Below are positions 44,775 through 53,390 of a DNA stretch of 64,000 nt, piece after piece (the first letter of the stretch is position 1; each line of letters opens with the position of its first letter). A program made the position numbers and the translations under genes. The DNA comes from Saprospiraceae bacterium (GTDB taxonomy: Bacteria; Bacteroidota; Bacteroidia; Chitinophagales; Saprospiraceae). The DNA lies in assembly GCA_016706365.1 (NCBI GenBank), contig JADJJU010000006.1:1-64000 (forward strand), in the 5' to 3' direction. A model generated the notes under the pieces. It ran no database searches. It saw only the letters and a list, made by a program, of their open reading frames with translations, and was not told the DNA's origin.

Positions 44775-44900
44775 GAGTGATAATTTAAATGCTAGAAATT
44801 GTTAATCAAGGTATGATTTTGGAAAATCTTGTTGTTCGATTCATTTTCAGGGAATCAGATGGCAAGATAGAAAAGCAGAATGATATCTGAATAGTAAAAT

Positions 44901-44932
44901 AACAAAGCCCCATCAAATGATGAGGCTTTGTT
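44901..44932 (-). terminator. Terminator after susD
   Basis: Stem AACAAAGCC+CATCA / TGATG+GGCTTTGTT with one C-A mismatch and an AA loop, followed by a modest T stretch on the minus strand, 17 bp after the SusD stop. Confidence 0.75.
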
Positions 44933-44948
44933 TTATAGAAAGATAATA

Positions 44949-46310
44949 TTAATAACCGGAATTTTGCACGAGATTAGGATTTGAATCCATTTCTCTTTGC
45001 GGAATTGGGAAGGTCATGTCATCTGAATCCCAGGCAAATCCATCAGCGCTAAGCTGAAGTCTTTTGATATCATATGAGCGAATGCCTTCGAAAGCTAATT
45101 CAAGCTTTCTTTCCTTTAAAATCTGATCTAGAGTAGCATTTGTCAAAGGACCCAAACCAGCACGATCTCTTATGAGATTAACATCTTCATCAGGTGTTGC
45201 TCCTACAGCAGAACTTAATCTTCTGTTGCACTCTGCTCTGATCAGATACAATTCTGCCATTCTGAGAACGTTCACTACGCCAAATTGATTATTCCATTTT
45301 CCGGTACGCATTTGACCATTACCATCAAAGAATAAATCCAGTCTTTCATCGCCTGCTTCATACTGATCAAGATGCTTGTCAAGGATATCGACATCCCCAT
45401 CTCTACCACCAAATTCAGGTATAGAGAAAAAGAGGTTCATGATATTAGTACCATCCTGAGTATTGACCTGAATTGCAAATACATCTTCCTGTGTGTTAGA
45501 AGTATTATTGAAGACATTTGCATAAGAAGAAACAAGTCCCATTCCATTTGACTCAGCCAAAGTAATAGCATCATTCACAGTCGTTAATGCATTCTGGTAT
45601 TCGGCAAGTTGAAGATACACTCTGCTTAGAAAGGCCTGAGCTGTCACTTTGGAGGCTAAAAATCTGGTAGGATTTTCCTCCGGCAGAAGATTTACTGCAG
45701 CCTGAAGATCCGATTTGATTTGATCCCATGTAGCTTTCCGTGATGACCTGCTCACAAATGAACCATCATTTACACCTCTTGTCGGGCTTAGGATTAGAGG
45801 CAATCCTCCGTCATTATTCACATCTCCACTAGCATAAGGTTTAGTATAAAACATTGCCAAATAGTAATATGTAATTCCCCTGATGAAAAGTGCCTCTCCT
45901 TCTACTCTGTCCTGGTCATCAGCATCTACCACATCAATCGCTGATAAAACATTATTGGCTACATTAATTACATTGTACCCATCTAGCCAATTTGCTGTCA
46001 CATCTGAATTGTTGGTAAGTATTTGCTTATTGTAGATTTCTCTGGGAGCATTAAAGGTACCCGCCCAGCGAATTTCACCATCTGCTCCTAATAATTCTGA
46101 GCTAAGCTGAATGGAACCTGCTAGCAGGTCTGCACTACTTAACCTGTCATATGCTCCGATTAAAACAGCTTTAACATTTTCATCAGAATTTAATGCAACC
46201 TCTTCTGCAATGTCTTGAGCCGGAATAAGGTCAAGTCCTTTCTGACACCCTATCAATCCAAGGGATAACACAAGAAAGGAGGCTATTAGAAATTTATTTA
46301 AAATTTTCAT
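44949..46310 (-). CDS. susD: RagB/SusD family nutrient-uptake lipoprotein
   Basis: 453 aa from the ATG at 46310; the longer frame overlaps susC and lacks a signal at its start. Lipoprotein signal ending LGLIGCQKG. SusD hallmarks: helical TPR core (AYDRLSSADLLAGSIQLSSE, EALFIRGITYYYLAMFY), the KVTAQAFLSRVYLQLAEYQNAL segment, VLRMAELYLIRAECNRRL and the C-terminus ERKLELAFEGIRSYDIKRL ... PIPQREMDSNPNLVQNSGY. It is the surface lid of the SusC pore. Gene name denotes family only; the ligand is unknown. Confidence 0.95.
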   Translation of the reverse strand: MKILNKFLIASFLVLSLGLIGCQKGLDLIPAQDIAEEVALNSDENVKAVLIGAYDRLSSADLLAGSIQLSSELLGADGEIRWAGTFNAPREIYNKQILTNNSDVTANWLDGYNVINVANNVLSAIDVVDADDQDRVEGEALFIRGITYYYLAMFYTKPYASGDVNNDGGLPLILSPTRGVNDGSFVSRSSRKATWDQIKSDLQAAVNLLPEENPTRFLASKVTAQAFLSRVYLQLAEYQNALTTVNDAITLAESNGMGLVSSYANVFNNTSNTQEDVFAIQVNTQDGTNIMNLFFSIPEFGGRDGDVDILDKHLDQYEAGDERLDLFFDGNGQMRTGKWNNQFGVVNVLRMAELYLIRAECNRRLSSAVGATPDEDVNLIRDRAGLGPLTNATLDQILKERKLELAFEGIRSYDIKRLQLSADGFAWDSDDMTFPIPQREMDSNPNLVQNSGY

Positions 46311-46329
46311 ATTGTTCTGGTTTAATAGT

Positions 46330-49300
46330 TTAGAAACCCACATTTACGCCAAACGTAATTGTTTTTGGTTGTGGAGCAGCATAAAAGTCATTGCCCTGGA
46401 AAATATTGCTGGCTAAATAGTCAGTGTTTACTTCCGGGTCCCAACCATCATAATTAGTGAATGTAAGTAGGTTGTAGCCTTGCACAAAGATTCTCAAATT
46501 GTCCAGCTTCAGTCTGTTGGTCAATTGTGAAGGGAAATTGTAAGCTAAGGTCATGCTTTTCAACCTCAGATAGGATCCATCGGAGATATATCTGCTGCTG
46601 GCACCTATTCCATCCAAACCATATCCAAGTCTTAGCTGAGGAACATTAGTTACATCCCCAGGGTTTTGCCATCTGTCCAGTTGGTCAATCGTTTGATTAT
46701 CAAACCAATCGAAACTTGCAGACATAAATCCACCTGCTGCATTATATATATCATTTCCATAAACTCCTTGGAACATGAAACTCAGTTCAATACCTTTGAA
46801 ACTAAGAGTATTTGTAATACCGCCAATAAACTTAGGATTAGGATCACCAATCACTTGTCTGGTAGCATCATTAATGCTATTAGTTGTGGTTTTTTCTCCT
46901 GTTTCTTCATCAACTATATAAAATAATGCATCTCCGTTATTGACATCCGCACCAGCAAATTCAGGACCATAAAAAACGCCAATAGGCTGACCAACTATTA
47001 CTGCATTTATATACCTGGAGTCAGTACTCAGAATTTCTTGTTGGTCCGCATTCAATCTGAGGACTTCATTACGGTTGCGTGAAAAGTTGAGGCTGGTTGT
47101 CCAGTTAAAAGTATTGGTTCTGATATTTGCTGTAGTCAATACTAATTCAACTCCTTTGTTTGACATTTTTCCTACATTTCTAAGTTGTGTACCGAAGCCA
47201 GTCGTACCTGGTACTGGAACTAGTTGAAGTAAGTCGTCGGTGATTTTGTTGTAGTAATCAAATTCAACAGTCAATCTTTCATCAAACATAGCGAAATCCA
47301 ACCCTACATTTATTTGTGATGTTTCTTCCCATGTTAAATCCGGATTTGGGATTTGATTTGGACTTAAACCAGAAAGACCACCGTATGCATTACCGCCATA
47401 CAATCCTAAGTGTGAAAAGTTTCCAATACCTGCATTACCAGTGACACCCCATGATGCTCTTAGTTTTAAGAGATTAAATATTCCCATATCAGCAATAAAT
47501 TCTTCATCTGACAATAACCATGCGGCAGAAACAGCAGGAAAGAATCCAAAGCGTTCGTTCTCTCCAAATCGGGAAGAACCATCCACTCTTCCACTTAATG
47601 AGAAGAAGTATTTATTGTTAAACTTATAGTTTGCACGGGCTACATAAGACACAAAACCGAATTGGCTTAGGAATGAAGTACCTGCAGTAATTGTTGCAGC
47701 ACTCGCTATCCTTTTCAAATCATCTACGGGAAATCCTATTCCTGTTACAGAAGTTATATCTTCTCTTGAATTTTGAGTTTCAATACCTGCCACCACATTT
47801 AAACCATGCAATCCAAATTCATCATTGTAATTCAAAAGCGCTTTAGTTGTTAAATTGGTCATTTGTAACCAGCGGGAAAATGAAGCGCCATTCGTGGACA
47901 ATCCAGCTAAGGTCTTCACACCCCAGGTCCGATCATCATTTTGAGTCAGGATATCGTAACCAAATTCACCTCTGAGTGAAAGATTGCTGGTAAGTTTTGC
48001 CTCACCATACAAGTTCCCTATATTTCTGAATGTCTTACTTATAAAATCAGAATATTCATAATCCAATAAGGGATTGTAATAAGTAGTCACTGGTCGGTCA
48101 TAATATTCACCATCCGGGTCACGTACAGGAGTAATAGGTGCCAATGCCACTATTTGCATAGGGGTGGTAAATTGATTGTCATCAGCAACTCTGAAGTTTT
48201 TTGAATTTGTAAGATTAACATTTAATCCAAAATTTAACCAGTTGTTAGCCTGATGATCTAAATTCATGCGGGCACCGATTCTTTGATATCTATTGCCTAT
48301 AAGAATGCCATTTTGGTCACTGTATTGGGTGCTCACAAAAAATCTTGTTTTTTCCGTCCCGCCTGATGCCGATACATCAATTTGATTAAAGGGAGCGTCC
48401 TGAAAAGCAAGACTCTGCCAGTCAGTTTCCGTATTCTGTGTCTCCCAGTCTCCGGAACCGGAATATCTTGTTAATCTTCCTTCTGCAAATTCAAGCCAGC
48501 TACCTGGATAATCATCCGGGTTTCCAACAGGATCAAGTCCATCGATTCCATCACTATTGATAGCAGCTTCTCTTAGAAGTTCGATGTATTGTGAAGTGTT
48601 TAGAAATTCTCTTAACCTGGTAGGAGTACTCCAACCATTCTGGTAATTGACAGCAAACTTTGTCTTACCGGATTTTCCACTTTTTGTGGTGATGAGAACC
48701 ACACCATTCGCACCTCTGGATCCATAAATAGCGGCTGCAGCAGCATCTTTTAATACTTCAATAGATTCGATGTCATTGAAATTTAGGTCGGCTAAAGGGT
48801 TTGAGGCCACCGCTTCAGCAGAAGGAGTGAGGCTTGATGTTATGATAACTCCATCTACCACATATAATGGTTCGTTACTTCCAGAAATTGAAGTTGCACC
48901 TCTGATCCTCATTTTAATTCCTGCCCCTAATTTTCCGTTATTTGACTCAACAAATACCCCGGCTGTGCGCCCTTGTAATACTTGCTCTACAGAATTCACA
49001 GGTGTATATTCAAATTCTTCACTTTTTAGCTTAGAAATACTACCTGTAACTTCACGCTTTAACTGAGTTCCATAACCTACTACCACCACCTCATTCAAAG
49101 CGGAAATATCCTCTTCTAATGAAATTGCAATATTTCGGCTATTCCCGACAGTAACTTCCTGGGCTTTGTATCCAAGAAATGTAAATACCAACACAGATGA
49201 GGTGGAAGGCACATCAAGCGTGTATTTGCCATCGAAATCAGTGATAGTACCTTTGGAGGTACCTTTTAATGAAACCCCAACCCCTATAAGAGGTTCTGCT

Positions 49301-49398
49301 TCTGTACCTGTTACCCTTCCCGATACAGAAATTTGGGCTGATGCTATTCCGCTAAAGAGCAATAATATCACCAGACAAGACAGTAATCGTTTGTTCAT
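46330..49398 (-). CDS. susC: SusC/RagA family TonB-linked outer-membrane protein
   Basis: 1022 aa from the ATG at 49398. Signal peptide (LLSCLVILLLFSGIASAQ), a carboxypeptidase-regulatory-like domain (ISVSGRVTGTEAEPLIGVGV ... ITDFDGKYTLDVP), the TonB plug with VVVGYGTQLKREVTGSIS and IRGATSISGSNEPLYVVDGV, LKDAAAAAIYGSRGANGVVLITTK, then the 22-stranded barrel ending TITFGVNVGF. It imports ligand through the outer membrane using TonB energy. It precedes susD by 19 bp; no glycosidase lies nearby, but a carboxypeptidase does. Confidence 0.96.
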   Translation of the reverse strand: MNKRLLSCLVILLLFSGIASAQISVSGRVTGTEAEPLIGVGVSLKGTSKGTITDFDGKYTLDVPSTSSVLVFTFLGYKAQEVTVGNSRNIAISLEEDISALNEVVVVGYGTQLKREVTGSISKLKSEEFEYTPVNSVEQVLQGRTAGVFVESNNGKLGAGIKMRIRGATSISGSNEPLYVVDGVIITSSLTPSAEAVASNPLADLNFNDIESIEVLKDAAAAAIYGSRGANGVVLITTKSGKSGKTKFAVNYQNGWSTPTRLREFLNTSQYIELLREAAINSDGIDGLDPVGNPDDYPGSWLEFAEGRLTRYSGSGDWETQNTETDWQSLAFQDAPFNQIDVSASGGTEKTRFFVSTQYSDQNGILIGNRYQRIGARMNLDHQANNWLNFGLNVNLTNSKNFRVADDNQFTTPMQIVALAPITPVRDPDGEYYDRPVTTYYNPLLDYEYSDFISKTFRNIGNLYGEAKLTSNLSLRGEFGYDILTQNDDRTWGVKTLAGLSTNGASFSRWLQMTNLTTKALLNYNDEFGLHGLNVVAGIETQNSREDITSVTGIGFPVDDLKRIASAATITAGTSFLSQFGFVSYVARANYKFNNKYFFSLSGRVDGSSRFGENERFGFFPAVSAAWLLSDEEFIADMGIFNLLKLRASWGVTGNAGIGNFSHLGLYGGNAYGGLSGLSPNQIPNPDLTWEETSQINVGLDFAMFDERLTVEFDYYNKITDDLLQLVPVPGTTGFGTQLRNVGKMSNKGVELVLTTANIRTNTFNWTTSLNFSRNRNEVLRLNADQQEILSTDSRYINAVIVGQPIGVFYGPEFAGADVNNGDALFYIVDEETGEKTTTNSINDATRQVIGDPNPKFIGGITNTLSFKGIELSFMFQGVYGNDIYNAAGGFMSASFDWFDNQTIDQLDRWQNPGDVTNVPQLRLGYGLDGIGASSRYISDGSYLRLKSMTLAYNFPSQLTNRLKLDNLRIFVQGYNLLTFTNYDGWDPEVNTDYLASNIFQGNDFYAAPQPKTITFGVNVGF

Positions 49399-49446
49399 AA
49401 GCTTTAGGACTTTTATTAAATAAAAAAGTGTGGAAAACCAATCCAC

Positions 49447-49476
49447 CAAATATATTAATAATTTCTTAACAACAAA
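49447..49476 (-). promoter_or_regulatory. Promoter of the susCD operon
   Basis: Minus strand: -33 TTTG (49476-49473), 18-bp spacer, -7 TATATTTG (49454-49447), about 48 bp before the susC start. Fits the Bacteroidota sigma consensus apart from a spacer one base short. Confidence 0.55.
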
Positions 49477-49916
49477 TTTTTTTAAATGCTGTAATTACGA
49501 CAGTTGTAGTAGATGCTCTTTAAGTGTCAGATTATCAATGATATATGAATAATTACTGCAAGAAAATATTTAAATATATTTTAAGCCTTCATTCTTTGTA
49601 GAATCAACACTTTTCTTTAAATCACAATTTTATAATACCATCAAATGGAGGCAGGATCCGGATATTGACCTTTCGTTTTAAGTATCACTCCAAAAGATTT
49701 TTGAAAGCTGTTATTTATGCCTGCAAGGGTGGCTTATGAATTTTATTAAGAGAAGTTAAGTAAGCTATTTTTGAAATAATACAATAGCTGTATTGCAAGT
49801 GTATGCAACAGAATGAACCAAGCTACTGTTAAAGGCGGGATTAGAAAACGCAAGGCCAAACATTCTATCTTATTTAAGTATAGTTGGCAGGATATCTGAA
49901 CCAGAAGCTTAAAATA
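49477..49916. other. Intergenic, no gene seen
   Basis: A 440-bp AT-rich gap between susC (its promoter side) and the ychF stop. I find no open frame with coding character, no heptamer tract and no strong hairpin. Confidence 0.5.
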
Positions 49917-51014
49917 CTACACATTGAATCTGAAGTGCATGACATCCCCATCCTGGACAACATAGTCTTTACCTTCGACATTCATTTTGCCTGCTTCCTT
50001 TACCGCAGCTTCTGAACCAAATTTCACAAAGTCGTTGTAAGGAATCACTTCCGCGCGAATGAATCCTTTTTCAAAGTCTGTGTGAATAACACCTGCAGCC
50101 TGAGGAGCTTTAGTGCCTTTGATGATCGTCCAGGCTCTTACTTCCTTCACACCGGCAGTGAAATAAGTGATCAAATTGAGAATTCTGTATGAAGAGATTA
50201 TCAGCTTATTTACGCCGGGCTCATTCAAACCCAGACTTTCCAGGAATTCCAATTGGTCCTCTTTTGAATCCAATTCAGCGATTTCAGCTTCGATACCAGC
50301 ACAGATTCTGATGATTTCTGCATTTTCACCCTGTACTGAAGCTTCAAATTTACGGGTGTGCTCGTTTCCATTCTATATAGCAGATTCATCCACATTGCAC
50401 ACGTAAATCACAGGTTTTGCAGTTAGGAGAAGCATGGATTCAAGCAATAAAGTGCCTTCATCATCAAGCTCCATGGTTCTCGCAGGATTTCCGGCCTCTA
50501 CATGATGATAGATTTTAGTAGCCATGTCCAGCTCGCGCTGGGCTTCCTTATCACCACCTTTAGTTGCTTTTTTGTACTTGTCCAGTAGCTTTTCAAGTGT
50601 TTCAATATCTTTCAGCATCAATTCAGTATCAACAATTTCTTTGTCTCTGACCGGATCCACATGACCATCCACGTGGACAATATTATCGTCCTCAAAACAT
50701 CTGATTACATGAACAATTGCGCTTACTTCTCTGATGTTGGCAAGAAATTGATTTCCCAGTCCTTCACCTTTGCTGGCACCTTTGATCAATCCAGCAATGT
50801 CCAGTATTTCGACAGTGGTAGGTAAGACTTTCTGAGGATTGACGAGTTCTTCCAATTTGTCCAGTCTGGGATCCGGCACGGTAATAATTCCTATATTGGG
50901 CTCTTTCGTTGCAAAGGGGTAATTTGCTGCCAAAGCTTTAGCAGATGTCAATGCATTGAACAAAGTTGATTTTCCTACATTAGGTAGTCCTACGATTCCA
51001 CATTTAAGTGCCAT
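49917..51014 (-). CDS. ychF: Redox-regulated ATPase/GTPase YchF (OLA1 family), with an in-frame TAG
   Basis: 365 codons from the ATG at 51014, the family's normal length. G domain: GIVGLPNVGKSTLFNALT, NYPFATKEPNIGII, DIAGLIKGASKGEGLGNQFL, and the NVDE position KPVIYVCNVDESAI. Immediately after it comes TAG (50373-50375), and the same frame continues with NGNEHTRKFEASVQ and the TGS domain (TFFTAG-like TYFTAGVKEVRAWTI, GVIHTDFEKGFIRAEVIPY, KDYVVQDGDVMHFRFNV). No frameshift is needed: a single base substitution removes the stop. Ribosome-associated P-loop ATPase of stress control. The stop is probably an error or a nonsense mutation. Confidence 0.93.
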
Positions 51015-51041
51015 GTCAATTTGATTTTTTGTAAGCGGGTG

Positions 51042-51049
51042 CAAAGATA
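51042..51049 (-). promoter_or_regulatory. -7 promoter box, TATCTTTG, upstream of ychF
   Basis: Exact TAnnTTTG on the minus strand, 27 bp before the ychF ATG, followed by CA as is common for this element. Confidence 0.5.
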
Positions 51050-51088
51050 GATTTTAGTAACAGAAAACTTTTAAATATTATAAATACA

Positions 51089-51691
51089 ATGAATCATCTG
51101 GCACATATATATTTATCATATGGTCACGAAAGTATTCTGCCAGGTAATTTCTTCTGCGATTTTTTAACGCTTGCAGAACAAAGAGAGATGACTGAGGGGT
51201 ATGCAGGAGGCTTCAAATTACACAGATGGATAGATGATTATACACATGCCCACAAGTTGGTCGCTGAGATGAGAAGCATTCTAAGACCGGCATCAGGTAA
51301 ATACGCAGGTGTAATTGCGGATATTCTGATGGATCATCAGTTGGTCAAATTCTGGAACCTGTTTGGAGAGATATCTTATGATGAATATTGCAATGCACAA
51401 TATCTGAATCTCGAAAAAATTCTTCCTATGATACCTGAACTCACAGCATCCAAAGTTAAACATATGATCAGAGATCAATGGTTACACTCATTTGCACATG
51501 TGTCAGGTATGGAATTCACGTTTAAATTGCTGGCCCAAAGAGCAAAATACAGGGATTCATTTGCAGAAGTGATGCCATTATACAGAGAAAATGAATCTAA
51601 GCTCGATGGACTTTTTATGGAATTCTTTCCGGAATTATGTGGGTATGTTGTTCTTCGCCTGGAAGAATTTAACCTTCAAAGTGGAAACTAA
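51089..51691 (+). CDS. ACP phosphodiesterase (AcpH/DUF479) family protein
   Basis: 200 aa. MNHLAHIYLSYGHESILPGNFFCDFL, GGFKLHRWIDDYTHAHKLV and VIADILMDHQLVKFW carry the His/Asp metal-binding positions of the HD-like AcpH family, which removes the phosphopantetheine arm from acyl carrier protein. The first ATG, 74 bp from the divergent ychF start, is the only plausible one. It overlaps the converging porT 3' end by 23 bp. Confidence 0.85.
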   Translation: MNHLAHIYLSYGHESILPGNFFCDFLTLAEQREMTEGYAGGFKLHRWIDDYTHAHKLVAEMRSILRPASGKYAGVIADILMDHQLVKFWNLFGEISYDEYCNAQYLNLEKILPMIPELTASKVKHMIRDQWLHSFAHVSGMEFTFKLLAQRAKYRDSFAEVMPLYRENESKLDGLFMEFFPELCGYVVLRLEEFNLQSGN

Positions 51692-52394
51692 TGGTGAAGG
51701 TTCTGGAAATTACTTTGTCCAAAACCGTTGCCTGAGTAATATTTGAATTGTAGATTAATGTGTTGCTAATCCCCTGCGAGTACTTCAATTCCGGTGAAAG
51801 TATGAAATATGGGAAGAAGAACTGACATCCAAATCCGAACTCTATTGCGAAATCCGAAGGTGCAATTTTAACAAGATTGGCTTCACGCTTTGTTCTTGAT
51901 TCACTGGAAACATCAAATACATACTTGACTCCTCCCAGGATATACATTTTCATATCGTTATAAATGTCGGACTTAAATCTGAACTGGAGGGGAGCCTCTA
52001 TGAAAACTGGATCCATTTTTCTGTCAAAAGTCTGGTTGCTTTCCACATTACCATAGTTGATTTTCCTGGTAGCAAATGAGAGCGTCGGTAAAAATCTGAT
52101 ATCAAAATAATTTCCGACTTTGAGATTGGTTACCAATCCCAGATTAAAGCCTGGTCCCTGGAATGACTGGACTAATCCCAGTGTGTCATTTAAGAGAAAG
52201 CTCTCTGAGCGATAAACTTTATAGTTGGAAGTATTATATCCCAATGTAATTCCGAAGTAGTATTGCTTATTCTTAAAACTGTTATAATTATAAGATCCTC
52301 TGTCAGCTCTTTGAGCGGAGATGCTGAAGCTGCCGAGAAGAAAAGCAAAAACAAATAAAAATGAGACTACTTGATACCTGTGTAAATACTGCAT
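51669..52394 (-). CDS. porT: PorT-like outer-membrane beta-barrel, type IX secretion component
   Basis: 241 aa. Signal peptide (FLFVFAFLLGSFSISAQ), then barrel strands (YYFGITLGYNTSNYKVY, FNLGLVTNLKVGNYFDIRFLPTLSFATRK, VFIEAPLQFRFKSD, FAIEFGFGCQFFFPYFILSPELKYSQG, ISRTFTISFHFEG). Position directly downstream of ubiE/menG, overlapping it by 28 bp, is the conserved arrangement of porT/sprT in Bacteroidota. PorT is needed for T9SS function; the type B CTD protein near 20 kb would be a client. Confidence 0.85.
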   Translation of the reverse strand: MQYLHRYQVVSFLFVFAFLLGSFSISAQRADRGSYNYNSFKNKQYYFGITLGYNTSNYKVYRSESFLLNDTLGLVQSFQGPGFNLGLVTNLKVGNYFDIRFLPTLSFATRKINYGNVESNQTFDRKMDPVFIEAPLQFRFKSDIYNDMKMYILGGVKYVFDVSSESRTKREANLVKIAPSDFAIEFGFGCQFFFPYFILSPELKYSQGISNTLIYNSNITQATVLDKVISRTFTISFHFEG

Positions 52395-53094
52395 ATTCCA
52401 AAAGTCAATGGTTTCCAGCTTGTTTTCGTAAACCCGGTCTGGTCTAATAATTGAATGAAATCAGCCCCATCCGGAAATGCCTGTACGGATTCATAGAGAT
52501 AGGAATATGCCTTTTTGTCTTTTGAAGTGATTCTTCCGACTACAGGCAATATCCGCTTGAAGTAGAAATGATACAACTGTTTCAAAGGGAAAACTCTTGG
52601 TTTTGAAAACTCCAGAATAACCACTTTTCCACCCGGTTGTAAAATTCTGTACATCTCTGAAAGTCCGGCTTTGACATTCTCAAAGTTTCTGACACCAAAA
52701 GCAACGGTAACAGCACTAACTGTATTGCTTTCAAAACGTAAATTCTCAGAATCTCCCCATTCCAGACTGATTTTTTCGCTCAAATTTGCTTTGGCAATTT
52801 TCTTTGTTCCGATATCCAGCATTTGCTGAGCTATGTCTATACCTACTATTTTTTGAACATTCAGTGTCTTGGCCATGGCAATTGCTACATCGGCAGTTCC
52901 GGTGGCCACGTCTACAATCAGATCATGCGGCTGACCATTTAGTGTTTTTATCATTTTCTTGCGCCAACCTTTGTCAACCCCCAGAGAAAGTAAGTGGTTG
53001 AGCATATCGTAATAGGGGCAATATTATTGAACATATTCGACACCTGTTTTTTCTTGGCGTCCTGGCTTTGTTCGTAAGGTTTTACATTTTCCAA
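52367..53094 (-). CDS. ubiE: Demethylmenaquinone methyltransferase, one-base frameshift near the N-terminus
   Basis: The N-terminus reads from a TTG at 53094: MENVKPYEQSQDAKKKQVSN then MFNNIAP, and the frame is lost at a GGGG run (53015-53018; CCCC on the coding strand). Adding one base gives YYDMLNHLLSLGVDKGWRKKM and the rest. SAM motifs: DLIVDVATGTADVAIAMAKTL, IVGIDIAQQMLDIG, AVTVAFGVRNFENVKAGLSEM, LQPGGKVVILEFSKP, and the signature SYLYESVQAFPDGADF. It methylates demethylmenaquinone in the last step of menaquinone synthesis. Coupled to porT. Confidence 0.92.
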
Positions 53095-53120
53095 AGTGGA
53101 GATTTTTAGCAATTGCGATG

Positions 53121-53128
53121 CAAAAGTA
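53121..53128 (-). promoter_or_regulatory. -7 promoter box, TACTTTTG, upstream of ubiE
   Basis: Exact TAnnTTTG on the minus strand, 26 bp before the inferred TTG start, supporting that start over the internal ATG at 53005. Confidence 0.5.
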
Positions 53129-53255
53129 ACATCTTATCATGGGATAAGTTGTTTTATTCAAATGATTCAGTATGATAAGGCATAAAAGCCTTATAAAAGC
53201 CGCATTTATGCAAAACAAATCGAAGAATTTCCTATATAATAACAGGAATATTGCT

Positions 53256-53263
53256 TAATTTTG
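53256..53263 (+). promoter_or_regulatory. -7 promoter box, TAATTTTG, upstream of gyrA
   Basis: Exact TAnnTTTG followed by CACCC, leaving a 5' leader of about 120 nt before gyrA. No -33 TTTG at the ideal distance. Confidence 0.45.
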
Positions 53264-53390
53264 CACCCGCTTTCGAGTGCATTGAAAATAAATCATATAT
53301 ATGAGTAGTTTCTATGCTGCAGTTAATGGCTGGAAATTGCAATTGAAAGTATTCAGTAACATAGAGCCTACGAGGCAATAAAAATACAGT

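Noticed and set aside
53024..53218. 64-aa minus-strand open frame
   Set aside because: It overlaps the true N-terminus of ubiE in another frame and has a low-complexity start.
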